The notes under the pieces are model-generated. The model did no database searches. It saw only the letters and a program-made list of their open reading frames with translations, and had not been told where the DNA came from. Below are positions 33,836 to 43,210 of a stretch of DNA of 64,000 nucleotides, one piece after another. How positions within the stretch are numbered: position 1 is the stretch's first letter; the number at the start of each line of letters is the position of its first letter. Position numbers and translations under genes: made by a program. Source of the stretch: JAACFF01 sp963807975 (GTDB lineage Bacteria; Chloroflexota; Anaerolineae; Promineifilales; Promineifilaceae); the NCBI GenBank assembly GCA_963807975.1, contig CAWEDV010000003.1:310001-374000 (forward strand), given 5' to 3'.

Positions 33836-35229
33836 CCATGAGCCAGACGACCCCATTTCAAACTAGCGCTCGCATAGCTCCCATTAGCAAACGCCGAGTT
33901 TTTTATTCGGCCGTTGCTCTAATAACGCTCGTCATGTTCTTATTCGTCATAATGAGCAAATCCGTATCAGAATGGATTAAAGCGAACAGTGGTCCTCGGG
34001 GTGCAAATTACTTGGATGAGTTGTTATTCATCGGTTTCATATTCTTTGTCGCCATTGCTATAGTGGTAAGCCGACGTCTCTATTTCAGCCCCCTAATACT
34101 ATTATTGATCATTCTCTTTTCACTGTCTGGCTGGATAACAACCCTTCTTAGCAACATAAGATTCGATGTTGCCATTTTGGGATTTCTGTTAATAATCAAA
34201 CCCTTGATCCTATTACTTGTCTACCAGATGATTCCATTTGACAAGAAATCCGCAATCTTATTCTTGAAATGGTTTGACTACTTTCTGACAGCCATCGCCG
34301 TCATTTCAGTCGCTTACGTCATCATTCTTGAAATTGGGGCTGGCTTCAACCCCTTACCAGGCTCCATTCCTGGTGAACGCAGACTGGGTCTGGCCCCTTC
34401 CCGCTCATTCTTTACCCATCCCAGTTCTTTTTCCAGCATTTTGACCTTGATTGCTTTTTATGCCTTCGCCAATGTGCTGTTACAAAATTCCAAAAAACAT
34501 TTGTTTATCTTCTTTCTGGTATGCGTGGGGATTTTACTTTCCCTACGCATGAAGGCACTCTTTTTACTGCCGGTAGGAATAGGCATCATATTTGTGCTAG
34601 TTAAAGTTCAAGGATTCCGTGCATCAAAGAAGACCCTTATTGGGGGAACGACCTTAACTATTTTGGGCATAAGCGCCATTATACTTTTCTCGTATCTTTT
34701 TCTTGATGTCCTTTCGGTTCGTCTTAGTAATAGTTCTGATAGCGTAAGAATCGTATTGATGAGAAACGCGCTGACAATTAACAAGGAAACATATGGATTT
34801 GGCGCAGGATATGGTATGTACGGCAGTTCGATAAGTACAGACTATCGCTACAGTCCACTTTACTATCGCTTCGATATGCATAAGCTACGTGGAGCCACGC
34901 CACAGAATACAACCTTCATTACTGACCAATGGTGGGCCTGGTATCTAGGGGAAGTGGGTATTTGGGCAACGTTACTTTTCATAGGAATACTTATTTACGT
35001 AGTTTTCCGTATGACCAAGATAGCAGCTTATTGGCGTTATCGAAATAATCAGATGGCAATCTTAGCTTATACGGCCGTGGGTTCTCTTCTATTTGGCATA
35101 ATGGCTGGCTTTGCTGGCGTATATTTAACTGGCCCGCCAACTGGGTATTTCATCATGGCATTGGCTGGTCTCTCATTTTCGCTGCACCGCGGTATGTTTC
35201 GAGATACCAGGTCGGCAATTAAGGCTTGA
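33832..35229 (+). CDS. Wzy-like polysaccharide polymerase
   Basis: About 465 residues with ten or so membrane helices. A large loop contains RRLGLAPSRSFFTHPSS and a later loop has YGFGAGYGMYGSS and QWWAWYLGEVGIWA, the positions of the O-antigen polymerase/ligase catalytic loops. It would link repeat units flipped by the MOP protein. The ATG at 33832 overlaps the stop of the sulfotransferase (ATGA). A promoter-like sequence overlaps its stop codon. Confidence 0.75.
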   Translation: MTMSQTTPFQTSARIAPISKRRVFYSAVALITLVMFLFVIMSKSVSEWIKANSGPRGANYLDELLFIGFIFFVAIAIVVSRRLYFSPLILLLIILFSLSGWITTLLSNIRFDVAILGFLLIIKPLILLLVYQMIPFDKKSAILFLKWFDYFLTAIAVISVAYVIILEIGAGFNPLPGSIPGERRLGLAPSRSFFTHPSSFSSILTLIAFYAFANVLLQNSKKHLFIFFLVCVGILLSLRMKALFLLPVGIGIIFVLVKVQGFRASKKTLIGGTTLTILGISAIILFSYLFLDVLSVRLSNSSDSVRIVLMRNALTINKETYGFGAGYGMYGSSISTDYRYSPLYYRFDMHKLRGATPQNTTFITDQWWAWYLGEVGIWATLLFIGILIYVVFRMTKIAAYWRYRNNQMAILAYTAVGSLLFGIMAGFAGVYLTGPPTGYFIMALAGLSFSLHRGMFRDTRSAIKA

Positions 35230-35254
35230 CACAGTATTGGTAAAATTCTTTACT
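35226..35254 (+). promoter_or_regulatory. Possible internal promoter in the EPS locus
   Basis: A perfect TTGACA (35226-35231) is 17 bases from TTTACT (35249-35254), partly overlapping the polymerase stop codon and 25 bases before the next gene. The -10 is weak. Confidence 0.4.
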
Positions 35255-35279
35255 GCTTTACCCCTTAATAAACCTGATT

Positions 35280-36419
35280 ATGAAGAATCTTCAGACAAGT
35301 CAACCATCAATCGAAAAACGATGTTCAAGAGTACTGATGGTTGGACCTGATAAACACAGGAAAGGTGGCATGGCCTCTGTTGCAGCATCCTATCTAGAGA
35401 ACTGGGACTTTGAGCATTACTGTCTGACGTACGTTGTTTCAACAGGCAACTCCAATAGACTAGGCAAACTTCTTCGCTTCCTCTGGTCAATCGTTGACTT
35501 TTGTTATCGATCAATTACATGGCGACCCCAAATCGTACATGTCCATTTTGGCTGGAAAGCGAGTTTCATACGCATGGCAATATTTGTCATCCTTGCTAAC
35601 CTGTTTCAGAGAAAGCTTGTGCTTCATTGCCATTCCAGTCGTTTCGATCTTTTCTATGAACAAAACCCGAAACCTATTCAGCAATTCATTCGCCAGATTC
35701 TAAATAAGGCTGATCTGCTGCTTCTGGTTTCACAGAGATGGCAGGAGTATTTTCGAACATTCAATTTGAGCACGCCTGTTTACGTACTTTATAATTCGGT
35801 AGCATGCCCGCAGGGTGACTTCTCCATTCTCAACCGAAACCAGATAATCTTAACCTTGGGGCGGCTGGGACACCGCAAAGGGACATATGATATTTTGAAG
35901 GCCGTTCCACAAGTCCTTGACTCATATCCCGACACCGAATTTTGGTTGGCTGGCGATGGCGATATAAATAAAATCCAAGCAATATTGTCCAAGCAATCAT
36001 GGGGAGATAAAGTCAAGTTGCTAGGGTGGATACGAGCGGAAAAAAAAGAGCAGGCGTTGCGCCAAGGAAGTATATTTTTATTGCCTTCATATCATGAAGG
36101 ATTACCCATTGCCATTCTAGAAGCCATGGCTTATGGTCTACCGGTGATAAGTTGCCCTGTTGGGGGCATTGGAGAAGTGGTAAAGGATCAAACAACTGGT
36201 TTCTTGGTTCAGTCAGGCGATGTGGATGGGATTGTTGAGAAACTATTGTTGTTGTTAGGCGATGTATCACTTGCTCAAGAATTTGGCGAAGCTGGTCGCA
36301 ATATTGTCTATGAAAACTTTAACATTCATTCACTTCTAGGACATTTGTATGCAATTTATGACTCCATCCTTGTAGGAAACATTCAATATGTACAAAAACC
36401 ATCGTCAACTGGGCGCTAG
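35280..36419 (+). CDS. Family 4 glycosyltransferase
   Basis: 379 residues, GT-B fold. The N-terminal domain starts with RVLMVGPDKHRKGGMASVA (glycine-rich acceptor-side loop). The C-terminal nucleotide-sugar domain has LTLGRLGHRKGTYDILKAVP and the E-x7-E region PSYHEGLPIAILEAMAYGLPV. It is a retaining transferase, soluble or peripheral. The N-terminal half carries an unusual HVHFGWKASFIRM segment. The donor sugar is not predictable. It lies in the EPS locus and is followed by another GT4 gene. Confidence 0.88.
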   Translation: MKNLQTSQPSIEKRCSRVLMVGPDKHRKGGMASVAASYLENWDFEHYCLTYVVSTGNSNRLGKLLRFLWSIVDFCYRSITWRPQIVHVHFGWKASFIRMAIFVILANLFQRKLVLHCHSSRFDLFYEQNPKPIQQFIRQILNKADLLLLVSQRWQEYFRTFNLSTPVYVLYNSVACPQGDFSILNRNQIILTLGRLGHRKGTYDILKAVPQVLDSYPDTEFWLAGDGDINKIQAILSKQSWGDKVKLLGWIRAEKKEQALRQGSIFLLPSYHEGLPIAILEAMAYGLPVISCPVGGIGEVVKDQTTGFLVQSGDVDGIVEKLLLLLGDVSLAQEFGEAGRNIVYENFNIHSLLGHLYAIYDSILVGNIQYVQKPSSTGR

Positions 36420-36534
36420 TATGTTGGCGATTCAAACAGATTAGTTGCACCATATTTATCAGGTTCAATTCGAAAGTCATCCCTTGATTGTTTCAGGTTT
36501 TCGAAGAGTATTAATCTACACGAAAGCAGCTTTT

Positions 36535-37617
36535 ATGAAGATTCTTCTTGTTGCCAATGGCTATCCTAACCCATATAAACCTTATGCGGCCAACTACATC
36601 AGGCGGCACGTTCTATTACAACAGAAAGAGGGTCTTAAATTTTCAATCTTAGCGCCACTTGATAGCCGGCGTGGTGTAATCAGAACCTTCTGGAAATATC
36701 TTGTTTTGTTACCCCGTTTTCTCCAACACCTTGTTATTGGCAATTATGATTTAGTCCATGCCCATTGGCCAATCCCAGCAGGTGTATTTGGCATGCTTTT
36801 AAGTTGGCGGGGAAAACCATTTGTTTTAACCTCACACGGTGCTTTTGTTGATGACTATTATTCTCGCCCCTGGGTAGTCCGCAGGTTGGTGAAATTGGTT
36901 TTACAGAATGCTGATGTTATCATTGCCGTAGGCAAACAACACAAAGCGAATATCAAGAATATTGTTAATCGTAATGATGCTTCAATTCGCCAAATCAGTA
37001 TGGGGGTTTGGTCTCCAGAGCACATTCTTGACCAAGAGGATGCACGAAAAGAATTAAATTTGCCTATGGATGAAAAAATCATCATTTCCATTGGCAATAT
37101 GGAACGAGAAAAAGGGTTGGATATTCTTCTTCGTGCAGTTCACATTCTGGCTAGCGATGGAGTTCCTTTCAAATTGCTAATTGGGGGAAAAGGATCGCAA
37201 GAAAACAACATCCTGAAAATGATCGACGAATATCAGATTCAAGAATCGGTAGTGATGATAGGAGCCATTTATCCTGATGATGTTTTTTCCTGGTTGTCTG
37301 CAGCGGATATATGCGTTATTCCCTCAAGAAGAGAGTCCTTTGGCCTGGTAGCCGTTGAGGCGATGGCTTCAGGCACATTGGTCATCGGAGCCGATGTTGG
37401 CGGATTAAGTGAAACTATAAACTGTGGAGAGAATGGGTTTTTGTTTCCCGTTGAAGACTATACCAGTTTAGCTAATGAGCTTCGTAATGTGTTAAAAAAT
37501 GACGGGTGCTGGAAACAGCTTGTTCAAACCGGTCGCGAAACGGCCACTACTTTTGATCTGCGAAAACAGTCTATGGAAGTGATAGAAGTTTACAAAAACT
37601 GTCTTCACTTAAGTTAA
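36535..37617 (+). CDS. Family 4 glycosyltransferase
   Basis: 360 residues from the ATG at 36535, which gives the usual MKILLVANGYPNPYKPYAA opening of this group; the frame upstream carries no recognisable sequence. The C-terminal domain shows SIGNMEREKGLDILLRAVH and PSRRESFGLVAVEAMASG with the two conserved glutamates. A retaining GT-B enzyme of the exopolysaccharide locus. No ribosome binding site is obvious. Confidence 0.88.
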   Translation: MKILLVANGYPNPYKPYAANYIRRHVLLQQKEGLKFSILAPLDSRRGVIRTFWKYLVLLPRFLQHLVIGNYDLVHAHWPIPAGVFGMLLSWRGKPFVLTSHGAFVDDYYSRPWVVRRLVKLVLQNADVIIAVGKQHKANIKNIVNRNDASIRQISMGVWSPEHILDQEDARKELNLPMDEKIIISIGNMEREKGLDILLRAVHILASDGVPFKLLIGGKGSQENNILKMIDEYQIQESVVMIGAIYPDDVFSWLSAADICVIPSRRESFGLVAVEAMASGTLVIGADVGGLSETINCGENGFLFPVEDYTSLANELRNVLKNDGCWKQLVQTGRETATTFDLRKQSMEVIEVYKNCLHLS

Positions 37618-37705
37618 GATATCTGTAATAAAACTTGTTACTCTTCGGAAACAACTATTCGAAAATGCAAGACATCAACAAGTAATAACAGGAAGGTCAA
37701 ATCTG

Positions 37706-38998
37706 ATGAATAGTGCCCTCTCATCGGGCAGCCTTGGTACAATGGATTTGCAGGAAGAAGATATCAATCTCTTGCTTTTTGGTTGCGATTTTTTCCCTGT
37801 CCGGAAAGCTAGTGAAATCAATTTCTGGAACGACATGGTGGATATTTTCGCTCACCGATTCAAGACCGTAGTTGTGTTGTCCGTCAATAATCGGCAGGTT
37901 CCGGAAGAGAACCTGAGACGCAATGTCGTCTTGTACAATGTGCCGCCTCATTACCTGGGCAATACCATGAAATGGAAAGATCCTGAATATACCGGATCGC
38001 GGTTTCACAAATTGCCTCTGTCAACTATTTATAAGACCTACACGTTGTTGCATTACCTACCAATGTTTGAACGTCTTATAAAAAAGCACCAGATAAACGT
38101 TGTGCATTACATGCGCATATTTGGGTTATTGAATAGTCAACTGACACAGCGCTATCCTGAAATGCTGTTTAGTATAACAGTGCCTACACATATCGATCGG
38201 GGCTTTCCATTACACCGTTTTTACCACACGATCAAGAATCTAGGTTTGCAATCCATGGACAAGATTGTTCCTACTTCACGAGCAACCATGAATAGACTAG
38301 AAGAACTAGGTATTGAGGGCGAAAAATTATCAGTTGTTCCTTGGTCGTTGAAGGTGGTAGAATCGCAAGGTTTTGAGGATGTGGCCATACGACTAAAGAA
38401 TCAATTACACTTTGAAAGTCAAGATCGAATTGTCCTATGGTCAGGCCCTTTACAACATACCGGTTCAAGTGAGTTTTATTACGCACTTGAGATAGCTCGT
38501 CGAACGACCTCGCAAAGCAAAGAATTTGTGTTTGTGTTTGCTTTTAAACCCGACAAATTAAAAGAAGAATACCGTGAAGCTGCCACAGACATTGAAAACA
38601 TCAGAATCCTTGAAACCGATAGACACCAATTTATAGCCCTCCGAAAATCCGCGGACCTGTTTTTATCGCCCATTTGTAACCTAAACCGAACGGTTGCGCC
38701 GCCATTGACTTGGATAGAAATGATGCGCTGTCATGTTCCCGTTATAACGACAAATATTCCCGGCGTAGATGAGATCATCGAACACGGGGAAAATGGCTTC
38801 ATTGTAAGTGGGTCAGAGGACGCTTCTAAATTGCTGTTGGCCCTTGATAAACAGGCTATACGTCTTGCAGGAGAAAAAAGCGCAGCATATATCGATGAGC
38901 ACTATAATCAAAATATCATAGCCGATCAGTACGCTGATTTATGGCGAACAGCTTTACACCAAAAGCAGCAAACCGCTCTTGGATTCAGAAATATGTAA
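37706..38998 (+). CDS. GT-B fold glycosyltransferase (GT4-like, divergent N-terminus)
   Basis: 430 residues. The C-terminal part has the GT4 donor-site pattern (IVLWSGPLQHTGSSEFYYAL, then PPLTWIEMMRCHVPVITTN and GVDEIIEHGENGFIV). The acidic residue at the usual first catalytic Glu is Glu in TWIEMM. The N-terminal domain is less typical, with a FGCDFFPVRKASEINFWNDM opening. AGGAAGG precedes the ATG. It is preceded by a 90-base spacer and followed by a SAM methyltransferase gene. Confidence 0.8.
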   Translation: MNSALSSGSLGTMDLQEEDINLLLFGCDFFPVRKASEINFWNDMVDIFAHRFKTVVVLSVNNRQVPEENLRRNVVLYNVPPHYLGNTMKWKDPEYTGSRFHKLPLSTIYKTYTLLHYLPMFERLIKKHQINVVHYMRIFGLLNSQLTQRYPEMLFSITVPTHIDRGFPLHRFYHTIKNLGLQSMDKIVPTSRATMNRLEELGIEGEKLSVVPWSLKVVESQGFEDVAIRLKNQLHFESQDRIVLWSGPLQHTGSSEFYYALEIARRTTSQSKEFVFVFAFKPDKLKEEYREAATDIENIRILETDRHQFIALRKSADLFLSPICNLNRTVAPPLTWIEMMRCHVPVITTNIPGVDEIIEHGENGFIVSGSEDASKLLLALDKQAIRLAGEKSAAYIDEHYNQNIIADQYADLWRTALHQKQQTALGFRNM

Positions 38999-39037
38999 GC
39001 CAGAAATTTGGCTTGTAGTAAAGAGAGAAAGAAAACG

Positions 39038-39688
39038 ATGGAAAACACATCTTATGAGGGAAGAAGTCGGTACCAGGATCCAACCGTGGCCGACAATTAT
39101 GATGACCGGCGGTTTAGCAGTCGCAAAGGTCAAATGACTGATAAGAAGGAAAAACAAAACATCTTAACGGCATTACAGCGAGCCAATATTACTGGTCATG
39201 TTCTAGATGTTCCTTGTGGTACAGGACGCATGACAGAACTGCTTCTGCAGCAAGGACTTCGCGTTACAGCTGGCGATATATCCGACGAAATGATGGACCA
39301 TGCCCGGCAACGAGTAGAAAGATATGGGGATAAGGTTGATTTTGTAAAGTGTGATATAGAAAATCTTCAGTTCCCTAATGCATCGTTTGAGTTGGTTTTA
39401 ACGATAAGATTGTTACATCATATCCCTCCTGATATGCATCATGGAATGCTAAGCGAGCTCCATCGCGTAACGCGTAAATGGGTCATTATTACCTATTCTA
39501 CCAAATACTCGCTTCAGAACTTGCGGCGCAATTTTCGTTCCTTATTTACAAAATTTCCCCGGTATTCAATCTCACCTAGGCTGTTTAAACGGGAAGTCGC
39601 GGAGGCCGGCTTTGATATCGTTGAATACTTGCCTATGATGCCAGTTGTCTCTGAATCTATTACGGTACTCTTGCGCAAACGCGAATAA
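39038..39688 (+). CDS. Class I SAM-dependent methyltransferase
   Basis: 216 residues from the ATG at 39038 (an upstream in-frame start ten codons earlier is less likely). SAM motif I is VLDVPCGTGRMTELLL, with the acidic residue at the end of the second strand in TAGDISDEMMDHA; a LRLLHHIP-like helix (IRLLHHIPPDMHH) follows. Probably O-methylates a sugar of the exopolymer, or a lipid intermediate. The last three bases overlap a possible 32-codon frame (TAATG). Confidence 0.82.
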   Translation: MENTSYEGRSRYQDPTVADNYDDRRFSSRKGQMTDKKEKQNILTALQRANITGHVLDVPCGTGRMTELLLQQGLRVTAGDISDEMMDHARQRVERYGDKVDFVKCDIENLQFPNASFELVLTIRLLHHIPPDMHHGMLSELHRVTRKWVIITYSTKYSLQNLRRNFRSLFTKFPRYSISPRLFKREVAEAGFDIVEYLPMMPVVSESITVLLRKRE

Positions 39689-39786
39689 TGTCTGTCATGG
39701 TTTCTATCTGGCGCAAGCTGCAAGAAGATCCAATACACTCCATCATTGCTTATGCAGCGATCGTTCAAACATCCTTCAGTACATGA
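39688..39786 (+). CDS. Possible small ORF of 32 codons
   Basis: An ATG overlaps the methyltransferase stop (TAATG) and opens a frame of 32 codons beginning MSVMVSIWRKLQEDPIH, with mixed hydrophobic and charged residues. It fills most of the gap before the heparinase-like gene. No homologue is recognised, and it may be chance. Confidence 0.2.
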   Translation: MSVMVSIWRKLQEDPIHSIIAYAAIVQTSFST

Positions 39787-39798
39787 CATGGCACGGAT

Positions 39799-41880
39799 AT
39801 GGCTGACTTAAAGAAAGCAAGGTGGTATTTGCATCGCCTCGTTTCCATGTCCCCTGCTGAAATCGGACACCGCTTTCAGCAGCGACGGATGGTGATGCAA
39901 GATAAGACGCAAGGTTTGCCAAAATTGGGGTCCTCTGTTGGTTCATCGTCTTACTTCGAACCGTTCTTAAACGAGGAGTTTTCTGTTTTCTTTTTCCGGG
40001 GGGAAGAGCGGACAACCATTCAACAACAGTTCAAAACCAAATTTCAGCAAGAATATGGAGCAACCTTAGAAACGGCCGAATCACTCATAAAGCACTCTTT
40101 TCACCTTTTTGGCAAATCCTTAGAACTCGGCGAAAAGATTTCCTGGCAAGTTGATCCTCTTACACAAAATCAGTGGCCAAATGAATTCTACGCAGGCATT
40201 GATACACGCGATGGAAAGACCACTGGTGGAGTGAAATGGGTTTGGGAACTAAACCGGCACCATCATTTTGTAACCTTGGGCAAAGCTTATTTCTTATCTG
40301 GAGACGAGCGGTTTGCTCAGGAGCTTTTAAAACAATGGCAGGCATGGATTGAAGAAAATCCACCCCTTCAGGGTATTAATTGGACAAGCTCTTTAGAATT
40401 AGCCCTGCGTTTGATCAATTGGTCTTGGGCGCTAGCATTTGTGCGCTGCTCCTCCGCACTTACGGATGTTTTGTTTAGTCAGATCATGCAGTCCATTGCT
40501 GAACAGGCTATCTATATTTCCCGTCACAGATCGGCGCATAGCTCGGCCAACAACCACCTCATAGGCGAAGTGGCCGGATTGGCTGTTGTGGCCCTCTGTT
40601 TTCCTTGGCTGCCACATTCTGTTGAATGGCGGGATACCAGTCTCAACACACTTAAGCTTGAACTAGAACGGCAAATATCTACTGATGGTGTACCCGCTGA
40701 ACAAGCGATAAGCTATCTGGGATTTGTCCTAGACTTCAACCTGATCGTCTGGCAGTTAGCACAGCTCAACGGATTTGACACCCCTGAGATTTGGCATGAC
40801 AGATTGAGCGCCGCTTGTGATTTTATATGCCATATCATGGATAACGCCGGAAATATACCGGCATTTGGCGATAGTGATGACGCTTGGGTTGTTCGCTTAG
40901 ACGATCGTCGGCAGCCCAACAATTATTGTTCAATTCTGGTCACTGCCGCTGCTATCTTGCACAGATCTGATTTGAAATCCTGTGCCGGTTGCTGGGATGA
41001 AAAAAGCCAGTGGCTCTTAGGGGATACTGGCCGTCATTCGTTTGAAGAACTACCCGCCGGGCCTTTGCAACCGTCCTCCCGCATCTTTAAGGAGGGGGGA
41101 TATGCCGCATTTCGCTCACCAAATTCTGTGATTGTTTCAGATTTTGGGCCTCTAGGCTACCTGTCCACTGCCGCTCATGGGCACGCCGATGCCCTCAGCA
41201 TTACCGCTGCTGTCAACGGCCTTCCCTTACTCATTGATCCCGGCACCTACGCTTACCAGGAAGGAGGTGCTTGGCGCGACTACTTCCGATCGACTGCCGC
41301 ACACAACACAATTGTCGTAGACGGCCGTAGCCAGAGTGAAATAAAAGGAACCTTCCTCTGGGGGCACAAAGCAAACGCAAGCCTACTATTTAGTCAGCTA
41401 GGAACAAACGAAGATCGTCTGCTTGCCGAGCACGATGGATATGCCAACTTTGGAACCATCCTCAGACGCGTAGTAATATTCTGTAAACCGGATTGGTTGC
41501 TGATAGGAGATGAATTGCGGGGAACGGGTGCTCACCAAATCGAACAATTTTGGCACATCCATCCCGCATGGCAGGTTGAGATAAAAGATAATCGAGCTCT
41601 TTTGTCTCGCCAAAACTATGAACTAGAAGCATTTTTTACAAACACATCGGATTCGATGATTACTACGCATCGAGGTGAGACAGACCCGATCCGCGGGTGG
41701 TATTCCTCCCAATATGGGCAAAAGGAGCCAGCGACAACCATTCGCATCGCCGCAGTGTTTGACTTGCCAACACGCTTCTCAACAATCATTGCCCTAAATA
41801 GTAACCTGGAACTAGGCGCTCAATCAGATATAATCACTAATTTACTACGTTTACTAGATAACGCATGGGAACAGAGGTAA
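39799..41880 (+). CDS. Heparinase II/III family polysaccharide lyase-like protein
   Basis: 693 residues. An N-terminal alpha/alpha-toroid (about 100-330, with HRSAHSSANNHLIGEVAGLA, the usual SNNH-type active-site stretch) is followed by a beta-sandwich domain with the second signature HGHADALSITAAVNG and IDPGTYAYQ (about 460-490). Family members cleave uronate-containing polysaccharides by beta-elimination. There is no signal peptide, so its substrate may be cytosolic or it may be exported by another route. In EPS loci such proteins often trim or process the nascent polymer. It is followed by a nucleotide-sugar dehydrogenase that makes uronic acids. Confidence 0.87.
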   Translation: MADLKKARWYLHRLVSMSPAEIGHRFQQRRMVMQDKTQGLPKLGSSVGSSSYFEPFLNEEFSVFFFRGEERTTIQQQFKTKFQQEYGATLETAESLIKHSFHLFGKSLELGEKISWQVDPLTQNQWPNEFYAGIDTRDGKTTGGVKWVWELNRHHHFVTLGKAYFLSGDERFAQELLKQWQAWIEENPPLQGINWTSSLELALRLINWSWALAFVRCSSALTDVLFSQIMQSIAEQAIYISRHRSAHSSANNHLIGEVAGLAVVALCFPWLPHSVEWRDTSLNTLKLELERQISTDGVPAEQAISYLGFVLDFNLIVWQLAQLNGFDTPEIWHDRLSAACDFICHIMDNAGNIPAFGDSDDAWVVRLDDRRQPNNYCSILVTAAAILHRSDLKSCAGCWDEKSQWLLGDTGRHSFEELPAGPLQPSSRIFKEGGYAAFRSPNSVIVSDFGPLGYLSTAAHGHADALSITAAVNGLPLLIDPGTYAYQEGGAWRDYFRSTAAHNTIVVDGRSQSEIKGTFLWGHKANASLLFSQLGTNEDRLLAEHDGYANFGTILRRVVIFCKPDWLLIGDELRGTGAHQIEQFWHIHPAWQVEIKDNRALLSRQNYELEAFFTNTSDSMITTHRGETDPIRGWYSSQYGQKEPATTIRIAAVFDLPTRFSTIIALNSNLELGAQSDIITNLLRLLDNAWEQR

Positions 41881-41884
41881 ACCA

Positions 41885-43210
41885 TTGAAAATCGCAATTT
41901 TTGGTCTTGGATATGTAGGCACAGTTTCAGCCGCCTGCTTCGCTCGCGATGGCCACCAGGTCTTAGGCGTTGACATTAATCCGGACAAAGTCTCAGATAT
42001 TAATCAAGGGAAAAGCCCCATTATTGAACCAGGGCTTACATCGCTCATCCAGTCAGGAATGAGCAGCGGGCGATTGAAGGCTTCGGTAGATGTCAGGAAA
42101 GCCGTTGAGGAAAACGATGTTGCCATGATTTGTGTTGGTACCCCATCACAAAAAAACGGTAATCTTGATTTGACCTATGTGAAAAATGTTTGCCGCAGTA
42201 TTGGCCAAGCATTGCAGGCAAAATCCTCTTACACAACTATCGTTATTCGCAGCACGGTACTCCCTGGCACGGCTAAAAAGCATATCTTGCCCGTTTTAGA
42301 AAAAAGCTCAGGCAAGCAAGCAGGGAAAGAATTTGGCTTCTGCATCAATCCGGAGTTTTTGAGAGAGGGCAGCGCCATACGCGATTTTGATGCGCCGCCC
42401 TTCACCGTGATTGGTGAGATCGATGTGCAGAGCGGTGACGTGGTGGCTGATCTTTACACCTCAATCAACGCCCCACTTTATCGCGTTCCCTTGGGACCAG
42501 CTGAGATGATCAAATATGCCAGCAATGCCTTCCACGCGCTTAAGATCGTTTTTGCAAATGAGATAGGCAACCTATGCCAAGTGTATGGGATCGACAGCCA
42601 TCAGGTTATGGACATATTCGTGCAAGATACCAAACTAAATCTGTCACCCGTTTATCTCAAACCTGGTTTTGCTTTTGGGGGGTCATGTCTCCCTAAGGAT
42701 TTGCGAGCTATGTTGTACGCAGCTCGTCAGGCAGATGTTGATATGCCAATGATGCGGGCAATATTACCCAGTAACACCAAGCAAGTGCAAAAAGCATTTG
42801 ATTTGCTCGAGGACAGCGGCAAACGAAAAGTTGGGCTCATAGGTCTAAGCTTCAAACCAAATACAGACGATTTACGGGAAAGTCCAGCAACGGAATTGGC
42901 TGAGCGCTTAATCGGCAAGGGGTATGATCTGGCTATCTATGACCATGAAGTCTCGCTGAGCCGGCTGTTGGGTAGTAATCGTAGCTATATCGAAGAGGTG
43001 ATCCCGCACATCGGATCTTTGATGCAGCCATCATTGTCGGAAACGATCGCCTCTGCGGAGGCTGTTGTCGTCGCCAAGCAGCTTTCGGCAGATGAGTATG
43101 ATCAAATGATCGCACACCTGCGACCAGATCATGTTTTGATTGATCTTGTCAGATTAGATGGTCAAGCACTGCCTAAGTTCGAAGGTCTTTACTATGGCAT
43201 CTCCTGGTAA
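41885..43210 (+). CDS. UDP-glucose/GDP-mannose 6-dehydrogenase family protein
   Basis: 441 residues. It oxidises a nucleotide sugar to its uronate in two steps with NAD. Features: N-terminal IFGLGYVGTVSAACFA, the central NPEFLREGSAIRDFD (Glu157, Glu161), Lys210/Asn214 in MIKYASNAFHALK, and the catalytic Cys268 in FGGSCLPKDLRA. The FLREGSAIRDFDAPPFTVIGE-like segment (shortened here) is nearer to GDP-mannose dehydrogenases than to short UDP-glucose ones. The start is a TTG four bases after the previous stop, with GAGGT upstream. The product would be a GDP-mannuronate- or UDP-glucuronate-type donor. Confidence 0.9.
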   Translation: MKIAIFGLGYVGTVSAACFARDGHQVLGVDINPDKVSDINQGKSPIIEPGLTSLIQSGMSSGRLKASVDVRKAVEENDVAMICVGTPSQKNGNLDLTYVKNVCRSIGQALQAKSSYTTIVIRSTVLPGTAKKHILPVLEKSSGKQAGKEFGFCINPEFLREGSAIRDFDAPPFTVIGEIDVQSGDVVADLYTSINAPLYRVPLGPAEMIKYASNAFHALKIVFANEIGNLCQVYGIDSHQVMDIFVQDTKLNLSPVYLKPGFAFGGSCLPKDLRAMLYAARQADVDMPMMRAILPSNTKQVQKAFDLLEDSGKRKVGLIGLSFKPNTDDLRESPATELAERLIGKGYDLAIYDHEVSLSRLLGSNRSYIEEVIPHIGSLMQPSLSETIASAEAVVVAKQLSADEYDQMIAHLRPDHVLIDLVRLDGQALPKFEGLYYGISW

